DNA of 64,000 bases from Galdieria partita (taxonomy: Eukaryota > Rhodophyta > Bangiophyceae > Galdieriales > Galdieriaceae), in NCBI GenBank assembly GCA_025991245.1, contig BQMJ01000060.1, positions 111,903-175,902 on the forward strand, in the 5' to 3' direction. The notes below the pieces were generated by a model that worked only from the letters and a program-made list of their open reading frames with translations, was not told the origin of the DNA and did not search any database. The translations under genes were made by a program, and so were the position numbers. Shown in pieces: positions 21,786 through 33,043 of the stretch (position 1 is its first letter; each line of letters begins with the position of its first letter).

Positions 21786-23063
21786 ATGAAATTGAATTCT
21801 GATTCACTCTCGGAAATGTCGTTGGCTTTTGTGTCTCAACAAGTTGTTTCAAAGCCTTGCCGTGAGAGCTTCTTAAAAAGGAGAGTAGCAAATGCCTCAA
21901 ACTGGTATCTTGGGAGATTCTATCAATATACTGTCGTGGAGCTCAGAAAGTCGTCATCTCCTGTTCTTAGAAGAGGTCTTCTCTGTTGCAACTGTCAGAA
22001 AGGAAAACGGGAGTTGGAACAAAACCAGCTTCCCATAGCGGAAGTGGTGAGATGTTCAAGAACTGAGAATAACATAATGGCACAAAAGGTCTTTAAGACA
22101 GGACTGACGGAGGTTCTCAAACTGGTGCAATTCTTGAAAAAGCCAGTGGGTGCAATTTTCCTGAGTTTGCTTCTTGTATTATCGTCTTTGGACCCTGTTT
22201 TCGCTGCAAGGTCGAGTGGAAGAATTGGTGGAAGTCAGTTTTCTGCACCAAGAGTGGCGCCGTCTCCTCGTTCTTCTTATGAATATAGAGGTGGAGGTAC
22301 CGGAATGGGTTCTTTCTATTCTCCATTTCCTGCAACTCCCATTATTCCTTTTGGAGGTTTTTATTCTGTACCCCTCGTTGCACCTTTTGGCTTTGGTACA
22401 TTTATGATGTTTCTCTTTGTAGCAGGAACTATTCTTCCTCGTCTGCGTAGGAATATATCGGAAAGTGGAGAATCAGAGGAAGACATATTTAATGCACCTG
22501 TTACAATTTGTGAGTTGAAGATTGGTTTGTTGTCTTCTGCAAGATATCTACAAGAAGAGTTGGAAAATTTAGCCGAAAATGCAGATACTAGTTCCAAGGA
22601 AGGCTTGTTCTATGTGTTGAATGAAACTATATTGGCTTTATTGAGACACCCAGAATACTGGTGTTATGCTGCCATCAATAAGAAAGTAACAAAATGGAGT
22701 GAGGCCACAGCAGAGTTTAATCGGAAGAGTATTGAATCTCGTTCCAACGCCAAGTCAGAAACAATGAGCAATTATAATAATCGACGAATGAGAAGAGAAC
22801 AGTTTTCTGTTGATAATTCTTCCAATTTTCCTGGAGAATTCATTCTAGTGCATCTTATCGTTGCAACTGAGGGTAAACTTCCACAGTTACCTTCAGATTT
22901 AAATTCAGAGTCCGATGTCAAAGAAGCATTGAAGATTCTTTCAAGTACTTGGAGTGATAAGCTTCAGGGCCTTGAAGTCATTTGGGTGCCACAGGCTGTT
23001 AACGATGTGTTGACTGAGAACGAAATGGTTTTACAGCATCCCGAATTGCGACGCATTTCCTAA
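21786..23063 (+). CDS. FLAP1: DUF1517 plastid protein, FLAP1-like
   Basis: A single-exon 425-aa protein from ATG 21786 to TAA 23061-23063. Residues 1-100 are basic and Ser-rich, like a plastid transit peptide. A hydrophobic stretch (GAIFLSLLLVLSSLDPVFAA) ending in an AxA-like site then resembles a thylakoid transfer signal or membrane anchor. The core matches DUF1517: ARSSGRIGGSQFSAP, FYSPFPATPIIPFGGFYS, a second membrane segment (FGFGTFMMFLFVAGTIL), then VTICELKIGLLSSARYLQ and RHPEYWCYA. Arabidopsis FLAP1, of this family, sits in chloroplast membranes and affects energy dissipation under fluctuating light; cyanobacteria have homologues. Plastid location and a light-acclimation role are inferred from the family. 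Confidence 0.85.
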   Translation: MKLNSDSLSEMSLAFVSQQVVSKPCRESFLKRRVANASNWYLGRFYQYTVVELRKSSSPVLRRGLLCCNCQKGKRELEQNQLPIAEVVRCSRTENNIMAQKVFKTGLTEVLKLVQFLKKPVGAIFLSLLLVLSSLDPVFAARSSGRIGGSQFSAPRVAPSPRSSYEYRGGGTGMGSFYSPFPATPIIPFGGFYSVPLVAPFGFGTFMMFLFVAGTILPRLRRNISESGESEEDIFNAPVTICELKIGLLSSARYLQEELENLAENADTSSKEGLFYVLNETILALLRHPEYWCYAAINKKVTKWSEATAEFNRKSIESRSNAKSETMSNYNNRRMRREQFSVDNSSNFPGEFILVHLIVATEGKLPQLPSDLNSESDVKEALKILSSTWSDKLQGLEVIWVPQAVNDVLTENEMVLQHPELRRIS

Positions 23064-23122
23064 ATGGATTTTGAACAGCTCTTTTCGTGTATGGAAGAAA
23101 GAAACTGATCGACTTTATAGAT

Positions 23123-24096
23123 ATGATATGTGGTTTAAGGGTTATTGGGAGTGTAGGTAGCATTTTAAAAAAAGAACTTTCGATAGGAAATGTACTACTG
23201 GTTTGTTCTTTGAAAGCTCCCTTACTTTCACAACACAACCGAACAGGCTGCACACAAACAGCCAGCAACCCTACAGGAAGTTATGCTACTTGCAATTTGT
23301 CGTTACGTCCAGATAGTAATGGTTTGGGACCAAAAAGATTTTATAAACAAGCGTTCACCGTGGAAAGAATACCTGGTGTGCACTGTGTGTCTCTGGATGG
23401 AAAACTGCTTCGAACAAGAACAGGAAAATTTCTGGAAAGTCACTGTCGAGAACTTTCTTTGGTGGTAGCTAGTGAATGGGAAGCTCAGCAGTCACGAATT
23501 CGTCCAAGCTCTATGCCTGTTACATCTTTGTTAACTACTAGCATTGATCTAACAAAGGAGCACAGACAACAGTTTCTTAAAACTTTGTTGGAGTTTTTTA
23601 ATACTGACACTGTTTGCATCCGTGCTTCATATCCAGAGGGACTTGTTCTTCGTCAAAGAGTCTTGTGGGATCCTCTTATTGCATATTTAAGTGGTAAGAG
23701 GTTTCGTGTAGATTCTGCAATTTCTTAAAAATTATTTTAGAGAACTGGAATATCCAGATACGAACAAGTGAGGATCTCTTTGGTATTTCTCAGGATAGTG
23801 AAAGCTTGGAAAGAGTTTATCGATACTTGGAGAGTCAGTCTTCCCTATTTATAACTGCTCTACATTCTGCCACTAGCACAGCGAAATCACTTATTATTGG
23901 TTTAGCCCTATCCGAAAAAGCTATTTCTACAAAACAAGCTATGGAAGCTTGTCGTTGTGAAGAAGACTTTCAAATTCAGTACTGGGGAGACGTAGAAGGC
24001 TGTCATGACATTGACCGTGCCGATACTTTCGTCCGTTTGACTTCTGCTTCTCTTGTATTTTCGTTGATTCGAACGTTTCCTGAGTGTTTTCAGTGA
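23123..24096 (+). CDS. ATP12: ATP12, F1-ATPase alpha-subunit assembly chaperone
   Basis: Two exons, 23123-23693 and 23741-24096, with a 47-nt intron; 308 aa. ATP12 binds the F1 alpha subunit and is needed to build the mitochondrial ATP synthase. Signatures: KRFYKQAFTVERIPG, VSLDGKLLRTRTGKFL, VVASEWEAQQSRIRPSSMPV, LTTSIDLTKEHRQ, FFNTDTVCIRA, LRQRVLWDPL, and the C-terminal EEDFQIQYWGDVEGCHDID, where the ATP12 family has its conserved Glu/Trp-Gly/His-Asp residues. The start is less certain: ATG 23123 is the first in frame, and the N-terminus before KRFYK is about 70 residues with several Lys and Arg, fitting a mitochondrial presequence. Confidence 0.9.
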
Positions 24097-24283
24097 CTGG
24101 TTTGAATAATATAATTTTTAGAATTGGATAGTTTTGAAATGATAAATCAACATGTTTGGAAGAAATCAGAAGATGAAAGCCGTTCAGATTTTCGACTTGT
24201 GTGCGAAAGATCGTTGAATCGATTTTTGTCAAGTTTCCTGTTGGTTTGTGCAGATTGCGACGGTTGAATATTCAATACACAAA

Positions 24284-25578
24284 ATGCAACACTGGAGTCA
24301 ATATAAAGACGAATTGGTAGCCACTGCAAAGGCGCTAGTAACTCCTGGAAAAGGGTATATTCTCATTTCTGTATGTTGTTTTGTGTTTCTGAACTAGTTG
24401 TTTGCAGAATCCTGGCCGGGGATGAGTCTACTGGTACCATAGGGAAGCGTTTTGCTTCCATCCAAGTAGAAAACAACGAAGAGAACCGAAGAAGTTATCG
24501 AGAGCTGTTGTTTACTACACCTAACTTTGGTCACTATATTTCTGGTGTCATTACTTTTGAGGAAACTCTATATCACAAGGTACTTAGATTCCCATTTTGT
24601 TGAACTTTGAACCAGAGAAGAAATAACTCTATTGTAATAGACTAGTCAAGGGAAGTCTTTTGTGGATGTTATGAAGGAGGCAGGTGTTATTCCAGGTATT
24701 AAAGTGGATAAAGGAGTTACTCCTATTCCTGGTACCAAAGACGAAACATCCACTCAGGGACTAGATTCTCTTCTGAGTCGTTGTCAGAAATACTACGAGA
24801 CCGGTGCAAGATTTGCAAAGTGGAGAGCAGTCATAAAAATATCTATAGCCGACGGTTGTCCTAGTGACGTGGCGATAAAGGAAAACGCCTGGGGATTGGC
24901 TCGTTATGCAGCGATATGTCAACAGGCTGGTTTAGTTCCAATTGTAGAGCCAGAAGTTCTTATGGATGGAGATCACACTATCGAAGACTCTCAAAGGGTC
25001 ACGGAGAAAGTGTTGTATGAGGTTTACTATGCGTTACATCAACAACATGTGTTATTAGAAGGTGAATACTTCCCGTATTATAAATTATATTTGTATTGAA
25101 ATTGTTCTTTATAGGAACGCTATTGAAGCCTAATATGGTTCTTCCTGGGACTGACTGCAAAGATAAGGCTTCTCCGAAGAAAATTGCTGAATATACTATT
25201 CGCACTTTACAGCGTACTGTGCCTGCTGCAGTTCCTGGTATTGTCTTTTTATCGGGTGGTCAGTCAGAAGAGGAAGCATCGGTTAATTTGAATGCTATGA
25301 ATCAGGTTGAGGTGAGTAATGTAGCACTGACAGAGTTGCCACCATATCTAACAGATATTATTCGTTAGATGATGAAGCCTTGGAAACTTTCCTTTTCTTA
25401 TGGACGGGCTTTACAATCTTCTTGTCTTAAATCATGGCAAGGGAAAGCAGAAAATGTTCGAGCAGCACAAGAAGCCTTTTTAGCTCGTGCCAAAGCAAAT
25501 GGAGAGGCAACTTTGGGTAAATATGCTGGTGGTACTGGTAATAATGAATCTTTGTTCGTGAAGGATTACAAATACTGA
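24284..25578 (+). CDS. FBA: Fructose-bisphosphate aldolase, class I
   Basis: Five exons with four GT-AG introns of 53-62 nt (the first is 24355-24407); about 355 aa. The enzyme splits fructose 1,6-bisphosphate to DHAP and glyceraldehyde 3-phosphate in glycolysis or the Calvin cycle. Class I features are unambiguous: [28 protein letters not shown]-type [26 protein letters not shown], the Schiff-base lysine in [41 protein letters not shown], and the C-terminal Tyr of KDYKY used in catalysis. The protein starts [19 protein letters not shown] with no transit peptide, so a cytosolic form is likelier than a plastid one. The start lies 187 bp after ATP12. Confidence 0.96.
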
Positions 25579-25673
25579 GATAGTTGGTGACATATGAGGA
25601 GTATTTCTCTTGTGTTGGCATGAGACTTTTGAATAAAAGTTTGGTTTCTAAAGTTATTGTCCATATACAGTTT

Positions 25674-27133
25674 TTATATATTATATTTAAGTGATATCCT
25701 TTTCATAGTTGGAGGTAGCAATACAGTTATAATTCTTCCTGTCTTCTTACTGATCTGTTGGAAGTGTTCTAAACGAGAGATGGTAGCCAACAAAATATAT
25801 TTCTTCTCCATTCGGAACTGAATAGCAAGTTGAAGTCTTGTCGAAAGCTGGTTACTGCTTTTCAAAAGTTGTTCGTCTTCTTCGACGGTAGTCTCCATAT
25901 CCTTTAGCAAATGTTTACATCCATCCATAATAATTTGCCAAACATGAAGCTCATTTTCCAAAGATAATGCCTTGTTAAATAATCCACTTGCAAAGTTTTC
26001 TTGTAATTGTTGCCACTCTGTTATTGAGGCTACAAACGTTCTCAATATGATATCGATTTCATTGTCATAATGATCATAGTAAAGACGAAAAGTCTTCTCA
26101 TTCGTATGAATATAATACTTTCTCAACAACGAAAGTTTTTCTTCCAACAAATGAGATGGCTGTGCTTGCCATTCCTTTTCATATGTTAGATGAAGCCAAT
26201 GAAATATGTCTGTCACTTGAAAATGATCAGCTGGATTGTTGGTTTCTAAGAATCCTGATATTGACATAAATATAAGACATGAGTAACATTATCCAGCTTA
26301 CCATAAAAATGCAATAAATGGTCGTTATCCAAAGGTCCATAAGATATATATATGTCACTGCCTTGAGATAAACTGGTGCATGTCTTCATTTCATATTGAT
26401 TCGTTTTTGTGTCATACATAAAGTGTGCTGGACTATTCATTCGATGATTGAGCATATCCATCATTGGCAATAAAGCGTATGTCTTATTTCCATCGTCCGG
26501 TATTCCAAATGCACGACTTTGAACCATATCCAACGCCCAAAAGAATACATTTTCGTTTTCATTTTGTAACCAGACTCTTATCCTGAAAGGAAGAGACTCA
26601 AATATTCGTTTATATAGAGCCTGTCTATAGCTTTGATTTCTATTCACTTCTTCGATCAATGGCCTATATTGTAGCTGCATCAATTCGTTGGATGACCAAT
26701 AAACCAATCCTGTATTCAGAGCATGCGGTAACATATCTACATAAGGCTTCCAATTCGAAAGTTCACCCAAATACCTTTCCTTCAACAATTTGAGAGATAA
26801 CTTTACATACCAACTCTCCTGCGACCACAATTCAGGGTCAATAAAGTCAATCATTGGGCACTCATCAAGCTCAGTAACTTGTAAACTCAACTCTCGAGGA
26901 ACCTTCAGAAAGCTTTCATTGCAATCAATATCTGCTACTGCGACTACACCTCTCAAGCCACAGCTGTTCTGGCCCAACTTTATTTTTGGCGAGTAAACGT
27001 TTCTTCTTTTTAACCACTCGTAAAATAACTCTAGTCTTCTGTTTGAACAAATGACGAATAACCTTGGTAAACGTGAACTGCGACGTAACCTTGTCATATC
27101 GAATATAGGCTTGTGCAAGTAACGACGGACCAT
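25674..27133 (-). CDS. SET-domain methyltransferase, Rubisco LSMT/SETD3 type
   Basis: Two exons, 27133-26302 and 26254-25674, across a 47-nt intron; 470 aa. The N-SET part reads CGLRGVVAVADIDCNESFLKVPREL. An iSET region follows (LKLLKERYLGELSNWKPYVDMLP), then the SET core with RAFGIP and LLPMMDMLNHRMNSPAHF. The post-core motif SDIYISYGPLDNDHLLHFYGF is split exactly by the intron. The C-terminal helical domain (LRKYYIHTNEKTFRLY onward) matches the Rubisco LSMT substrate-binding domain. These enzymes methylate Lys (Rubisco large subunit, aldolase) or His (actin by SETD3); the substrate here is unknown. The frame is open 37 codons upstream of ATG 27133 without another ATG, so a short 5' exon cannot be excluded. 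It is immediately downstream of aldolase, convergent. Confidence 0.85.
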
Positions 27134-27444
27134 CAGTTCTAGATACAAGTCAAAAACAGTTGGGTTAATTGAAAAAGCTCTCAACAAACTTCCATACTGC
27201 AACAAGTATCTGTCAACCGAATAGGAGTAACGTTCACAAAACACATCATATGATTACTGATTCTTGGATGAGCTGCAAGTCCAGGTCTATGGAGAAACTC
27301 TTGTCTTATCCAAGTCGTTGAGAATGATTGTTCATGTTTCTTTAGACAAAAGGTTCTCTGTTGGTTCATCACTTCACTGAATACTTGAAACAAGAACTCA
27401 CCATTCATAATATCGCGAAAGTCCCAATCGCTTCTTCTGTTTCT
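27134..27444. promoter_or_regulatory. Bidirectional upstream region
   Basis: 311 bp between the divergent starts of the SET methyltransferase and the CoA-transferase genes. It must hold both promoters, but I see no defined motif I can name. Confidence 0.4.
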
Positions 27445-29099
27445 ATGCTTGGAGAAATGATAGTTTCACAGATTTCAAAGCAACTTGGAAGCCTTCACAA
27501 GACAAGTTTTAGAATACATTTGGCATTGTTTCCCAATAGAAATAATATCTTTGTTAGAAATTATTCTAATCAAAACCAAGATGCTCCTCTCAAAGGTGTT
27601 AGAGTTCTTGACTGTATGTTTTTTTGTTTCAATGGTATCTTTGACATGGAGTGGTTTCTAGTGTCTAGAGTATTAGCAGGTCCATTCTGTACTATGCAAT
27701 TGGGAGATTTAGGTGCAGACGTTATCAAGGTATGAAAAATATACTAGAAATCCGCTAAACGAATATACTTGGATAACAAAACTTCTCCAAGTTAGATCGA
27801 AAGACCAAAAACTGGGGATGATACAAGAAGCTGGGGTCCTCCATTTGCTCCTGGAGGCGAATCTGCGTACTTTTTGTGTGTCAATAGAAACAAACGTAGC
27901 GTAGCAGTAGACTTTTCGAAACCTTCTGGAGCAGAATTAGTTAGAAAGTTGGCATCTCAATCGGACGTACTTGTGGAAAATTTTCTGCCAGGAAAGTTAG
28001 CACAGTATGGTTTGGGATATGAAGATATGCACAGAATCAATCCTCGCTTGATTTACTGCTCATTAACTGGCTTTGGTCAAACGGGACCTTATGCTCAACG
28101 AGCTGGATATGATGTTATCGTTTCTGCCATAGGAGGTTTGATGGGTATCACAGGTCCTGAAAACGGAGAGCCTTGCAAGGTTAGTTAGTCAATAGCTAAC
28201 TACGAACATATTCTAGACGAAAGGTGCACTTAGGTTGGAGTAGCCATAACAGATTTAGCAACTGGGTTATTTGCTTGTACTTCGATTCTTTCTGCTTTGT
28301 TGGCAAGGGAAAGAAGTGGTATAGGACAGCATGTAGAAACTTCTTTACTAGAAGCTCAAGTTGCTCTCCTTGCCAATATTGCTAGTAACTATTTGATTGG
28401 CGGGAAGACTGGTAAACGTTGGGGTACAGCACACGAGTCCATTGTCCCCTATCAAGGTATCTGGAAGGGAACAACTTGAAGTTTCTACTTACAATTGGAA
28501 TCAAGGTTTTCGTACAAAAGATGGTTATTTGATTATTGGAGCTCTCAACAACTCTCAGTTTCAGACACTCTGTAAAACACTTGGAATGGAGAATTTAGCA
28601 CAAGACGATAAATTTTCAAACAATGCCAAACGAGTTGAAAATCGAAGACAACTTATTCAAATATTACAAGAAACGTGAGTTATTGAATGTGATTAAGATA
28701 TCATAAATGTAACGGTTTGTTTAGGTTTGAAAAAAAGACTACGGATGAATGGTTGAAAGAACTTGACGGAGTGAATCTTCCCTATGGGCCTATTAACACC
28801 ATTGATCAAGTCTTTCGTGACCCACAAGTTATTCATCGTGAAATGATTCAACAAATACAGTAAGATTGTCTTATGGAAACAAATGTTGTTGTATTCATTG
28901 AATACTTTACAATAGTCATCCTTCAGCAGGTGAAATCCGACTGACTGGTTTTGCAGCAAAATATAGCCGTAATAAGCCTTCTATTCGATTGCCGCCACCT
29001 CTTTTAGGTCAACACACTCGAGAAGTTTTGAGAAATTGGCTAACAACAGAAGAATTGAATCAGTTGGAAAAGGAAGAAATTATTCAAAGTAAAAGTTGA
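27445..29099 (+). CDS. Class III CoA-transferase (CaiB/BaiF), SUGCT-like
   Basis: Transfers CoA between carboxylic acids; the mitochondrial eukaryotic member SUGCT handles glutarate and succinyl-CoA. The N-terminus ([29 protein letters not shown]) is basic and fits a mitochondrial presequence. Motifs: [16 protein letters not shown] (intron 27614-27661 splits the Leu codon), [69 protein letters not shown] with the region around the catalytic Asp ([14 protein letters not shown]), [14 protein letters not shown], and C-terminal [17 protein letters not shown]. About seven exons, introns about 48-75 nt; one of 49 nt joins SIVPYQ to [15 protein letters not shown] 29097-29099 shares its last base with the next gene's ATG. 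Confidence 0.88.
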
Positions 29100-30475
29100 T
29101 GTTGTCACGTTGTTTGAAAAATGTTTGCAGAATAGAGAACGCTAGTTGGGTTCGTTCTTTTTCGGTTTCTGTTGGAACAAGTGCCTGGCAACCTCGCTAT
29201 GTATCTCCTTCTTTTTCGACCTGTCTTCCCAATAAGTTGTCACAAGGCAAGGCTAGTGAATATGCTTGTTTTGCTGACCACACTGGACAGAAACAGCACT
29301 ATAATATTCACACGAGACTTATTGTGGGAACTATATTTGTAGTGGTTGTACCAACCTTATGGTTTAAGTTCTTTTGTCGCTCCAAGTGTCTCGGTTTGCA
29401 GACCGACAACAACTCCGAGAACGTAGTTGTGCAAAAGTGGAATGATTCTCGAAACAAAACTGTCAAAAGTTGCAATGAAAGCCTCGTTTTTGACGAAGTT
29501 TTTTCGTCAAAAAATGAAAACTTGCTTGAAGGAAATGAAGATGTAGTGACTGACTTGGATATAGTTCATTTGAAAAGCCGACTTTTTGAAGCTGTCGTTC
29601 TCACACGAGCCCAAGTATTTATGTTGCACGACCTTTTACGTCAAGAGCTCTTTCGTTTTGTTATCATAGACAGTCCACTATCATCCAGCTCATTCAGATT
29701 GCCGGTTGTTACGTTTTTAGTTGTTTTTGGTAGTATAGTTCACTGGTGTTATTCACCTTTTTGTGGGAAAGGACTGTTTTCCTTGTTATTTTCGATTGGC
29801 GACAATTTATTGAAACTCAAGTTTATTGGCGGTCTTCTCGGTCATTATTTCTTGTTATTTGTAGTCAGCAACATGATAGGAGCAACTGTTTTCCTTATAT
29901 TGCATCATTTTAGCCATAAGAGAAGCAGTTATCGTGTGAAAGAAGTTTCTTTGTTCTTGACTCAAATCAGAGCCATTTTGGAGGATGTCAAGTCACAGGC
30001 AGTGATATCTCGAGACTGTGGTGATGAATGGAATGAAGAATTTCATAGAAAACAGAGACAAATATTGCTTACTTTACATTCCTGTACCTTGTTATTGAGA
30101 GAACAAGTCAAAAAATTCCAAACTTATATACAAGAACATTCAGAAGGGTCCAAGCATAATATGTTCAGCATTATCACTCTGACAAGTGCAGTTGGTTCTA
30201 GTGTATTATTTTCTTATGTATTTTCAACGCAATGGAAGACATTTTTATATCAGACAACTTGGATAGACGACAACAGTTGTTTGTATTGTACGTGGTATGC
30301 AATTATCTGTGGGTTATACGCTTGGCATGCTTCTTATTTCTCAAGTGACAAATTTCTTTGTCTTTTTCTCAAGAATCCTGACAATTATCTTGAAATAGTA
30401 AGAGAACAAAGTGACGTTTTATTTACTTTGTGGAGTCAACTGGAGAATGAAACAAGGAAACTTCTATTCGACTAG
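29099..30475 (+). CDS. Polytopic membrane protein, likely mitochondrial, unknown
   Basis: A single-exon frame of 458 residues, start ATG 29099-29101, stop at 30473-30475. The N-terminus [20 protein letters not shown] is Arg-rich with few acids, like a mitochondrial presequence. About six hydrophobic segments follow: near residues 74-94, 205-222, 240-275 (one or two), 355-378 and 395-412. A helical stretch LKSRLFEAVVLTRAQVFMLHDLL precedes the second. No family is recognised; I considered peroxin-type proteins but found no specific motif. The start codon overlaps the stop of the preceding CoA-transferase gene by one base, so the two transcripts must overlap or be processed from a common RNA. 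Confidence 0.65.
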   Translation: MLSRCLKNVCRIENASWVRSFSVSVGTSAWQPRYVSPSFSTCLPNKLSQGKASEYACFADHTGQKQHYNIHTRLIVGTIFVVVVPTLWFKFFCRSKCLGLQTDNNSENVVVQKWNDSRNKTVKSCNESLVFDEVFSSKNENLLEGNEDVVTDLDIVHLKSRLFEAVVLTRAQVFMLHDLLRQELFRFVIIDSPLSSSSFRLPVVTFLVVFGSIVHWCYSPFCGKGLFSLLFSIGDNLLKLKFIGGLLGHYFLLFVVSNMIGATVFLILHHFSHKRSSYRVKEVSLFLTQIRAILEDVKSQAVISRDCGDEWNEEFHRKQRQILLTLHSCTLLLREQVKKFQTYIQEHSEGSKHNMFSIITLTSAVGSSVLFSYVFSTQWKTFLYQTTWIDDNSCLYCTWYAIICGLYAWHASYFSSDKFLCLFLKNPDNYLEIVREQSDVLFTLWSQLENETRKLLFD

Positions 30476-30574
30476 CACAATACCCAACCACCGTCTTAGT
30501 AAATGTTAGAGACAAATATATTTATTATTTCAAGAGCGACAATTCATTTCAAAAGATGCATGAGAAAGAGTATT

Positions 30575-32770
30575 CTAAGCAACTTCTTTCTTATTATTCA
30601 TAAGAGAGACTCTAATTTGAATCAATTCTTCAATGACTTGAGGATCTGCTAGTGTCGACGTATCTCCAAGTTCTTCTCTAGACGGTGAAAGAGTGTGACC
30701 TCTCTCTGCTATAATTCTTAATATTCTCCTCACAATCTTTCCACTTCTCGTTTTAGGCAAGGCTGGAGACCATTGAATCATTTCTGGAATGGCATGTGCA
30801 CCAATCTTTTCACGTACTACTTGTCTCAACTCTAAATGCAAATTTTCACTGCTTTCAACGTTCGCTCGAAGTGTTACGAAAGCATAAACAGCTTGGCCTT
30901 TAATTTCATGAGGAATAGGAACTACTGCAGCTTCAGCTACATGTGGATGAGAAACAAGCGCGGATTCTACTTCGGTTGTCCCTATTCGACGACCACTAAC
31001 GCCAATCACATCATCTATTCTACCACTTAACCAGTAACAACCATCTTCATCTCTGACACAACCATCACCCGTGTAATAATAACCAGGAAAAGGGTGAAAA
31101 TATGTTTCTTCAAAACGTTGATGATTATTCAATAATGTTCTTAAGATGCCAGGCCAAGGACGAGCTATACATAATGTGCCCTGATTAGACTCTTCCATTT
31201 TTCCATTTTCAGTTTGTGCAAAAATCTTTGGCAAAATACCAAAAAATGGAACTCCTGCACTTCCAGGCTTTTGAATGAATCCTTCAACTGGCGGAGGCAA
31301 TAACATGACACCTGAAGTTTCTGTTTGCCACCATGTATCCACCACTGGACATCGACTATCACCCACTGTCTCATAATACCTTTTTCACATTTATTAAGAC
31401 CTTCCAATCGAAACAAGAAAACATACCATTTCCAGACATGAGGATTGATAGGTTCTCCTGCTGTACATAGTAGTTTGAGAGATTTACGTGAATGCTTCTT
31501 TACATAATCATTTCCTTCTCTCAATAAGGAACGTATAAGAGTAGGTGCACCTAAGAATTGGTTGACTTGGTATTTATCAACAATAGCCCACGTTCTTCCA
31601 GGATCAGGATAGGTTGGTAAACCTGAATAGATAACATGAGTCGCACCATTGGCTAATGATCCATAAACCATAAAGCTATGGCCTAACATCCAGCCACAGT
31701 CTGCGCTTGCAAAAAATACATCGCCTAAATGATAATTCATAGAATACAAGAAAGTAGATGCCGCATGTAACTGATAACCTGCAGTGGCTTGGACTACTCC
31801 CTTTGGTTTTCCAGTAGATCCTGAGGTGTATAATACTAGAATGGGATGTTCAGCATCAACCCATTCCACTGGACAGTGAGCTGAACTTGAAGATAAAGCT
31901 TCATGCCAATAAATATCTCTAGGATAGTGCATTGAATATTCGATTGGATCGGTTTTCAAGTGTTGGAGAACAATTTGATGCTTCACAGAAAAATGATGAC
32001 GACTGGTAGTATTTTTGACAATTTCTAAGGCTTCATCCGCAACACGCTTCAAATGAACAGTTTTAGTTCCTCTTTGGAAACCATCACAAGTAATTAGAAC
32101 GCTTGCTTTACAGTCCATAATTCTTTCAGCAAGGGCTTGTGCAGAGAAACCTGCAAAAACAACGGAATGAATCGCTCCAATACGACAGGATGCCAACATG
32201 CTGATGGGAAGTTCTGGAATGTTTGGAAGATAAATTGCAATCGTATCACCTTTTCGAATGTGACAAGTATGCTTAAGAAAACTGGACAAGCGTTGAACTT
32301 GTTCTAATAGGGAAGAATAAGTGAATACTCTATTTGATTCACTTGTCAGGTTGGGTTCTTCATAATAAGCTATACGATCTCCTTGTCCAGATTCTACCCA
32401 TCTGTCCAGTGCGTTATAGCAAGCATTGGTTAGTCCTCCCTTGAACCACTCAACATAAACTTTTCCCTTGTTGATATCAAAATTAAAGTCCAAGGCTCTA
32501 TTCCAAGGCTTTTTCCAATAAAGCAGTTTTTTGGCTTGAGAAGACCAAAAGGTGTCAGGTTCCATTATAGATGAGTGATATATCTCCTTATATTTTTCAA
32601 AGTTTTGAATATGATGTGGTGCTGCGTTAACTAAAAACGACTCGGGAATGGGATATCCTTTTTCGATACTTGAAGAACAAAATCTTCGACTAAACAACAC
32701 TATCAACACGCAAGTTGAGCTCTTCTTCCATGTACATAGTATTGTGTAGTTTACCTGCTTTGCGGAACAT
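30575..32770 (-). CDS. ACS: Acetyl-CoA synthetase (AMP-forming), likely mitochondrial
   Basis: About three exons, start ATG 32768-32770. A 17-nt first exon (32770-32755 region) is spliced over intron 32700-32754 to give MFRKAVLFSRRFCSSS, a clear mitochondrial-type presequence. The only alternative is a GTG in the main frame. The product is about 695 aa. Motifs: GDTIAIYLPNIPELPISMLA, GAIHSVVFAGFSAQAL, the AMP-binding P-loop LYTSGSTGKPKGV, CGWMLGHSFMVYG, LGAPTLIRSLLREG, CTAGEPINPHVWKWYYE, DTWWQTETSG, YYTGDGCVRDEDGCYWLSGRID, and the C-terminal lysine in KTRSGKIVRRILR, the usual site of acetylation control. It activates acetate (possibly propionate) to the CoA ester. It ends tail to tail 99 bp from the membrane-protein gene. 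Confidence 0.94.
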
Positions 32771-33043
32771 ATTGTGGTGTACCATATCCTAAATGAAGTT
32801 GCACATCACACCAGACAAATCTCCAGAAGTTTGTTGGAGAAATAGATTGAAACGTTGAATTTCTATCAAGTGCAAATCTTAAATTGTGACTCAATGGACA
32901 ATCGTTGTTTCAAACACGTAGAAAATAAGGCAGTAGAAGAAAAAACAAGCCATATTTAAAATTATAAATGTCAAGAAAACTACGCCAGAATGATAAAGAT
33001 AACTTGTGGAGATGTCATAATCATGACTGTATAAAATTTATAT

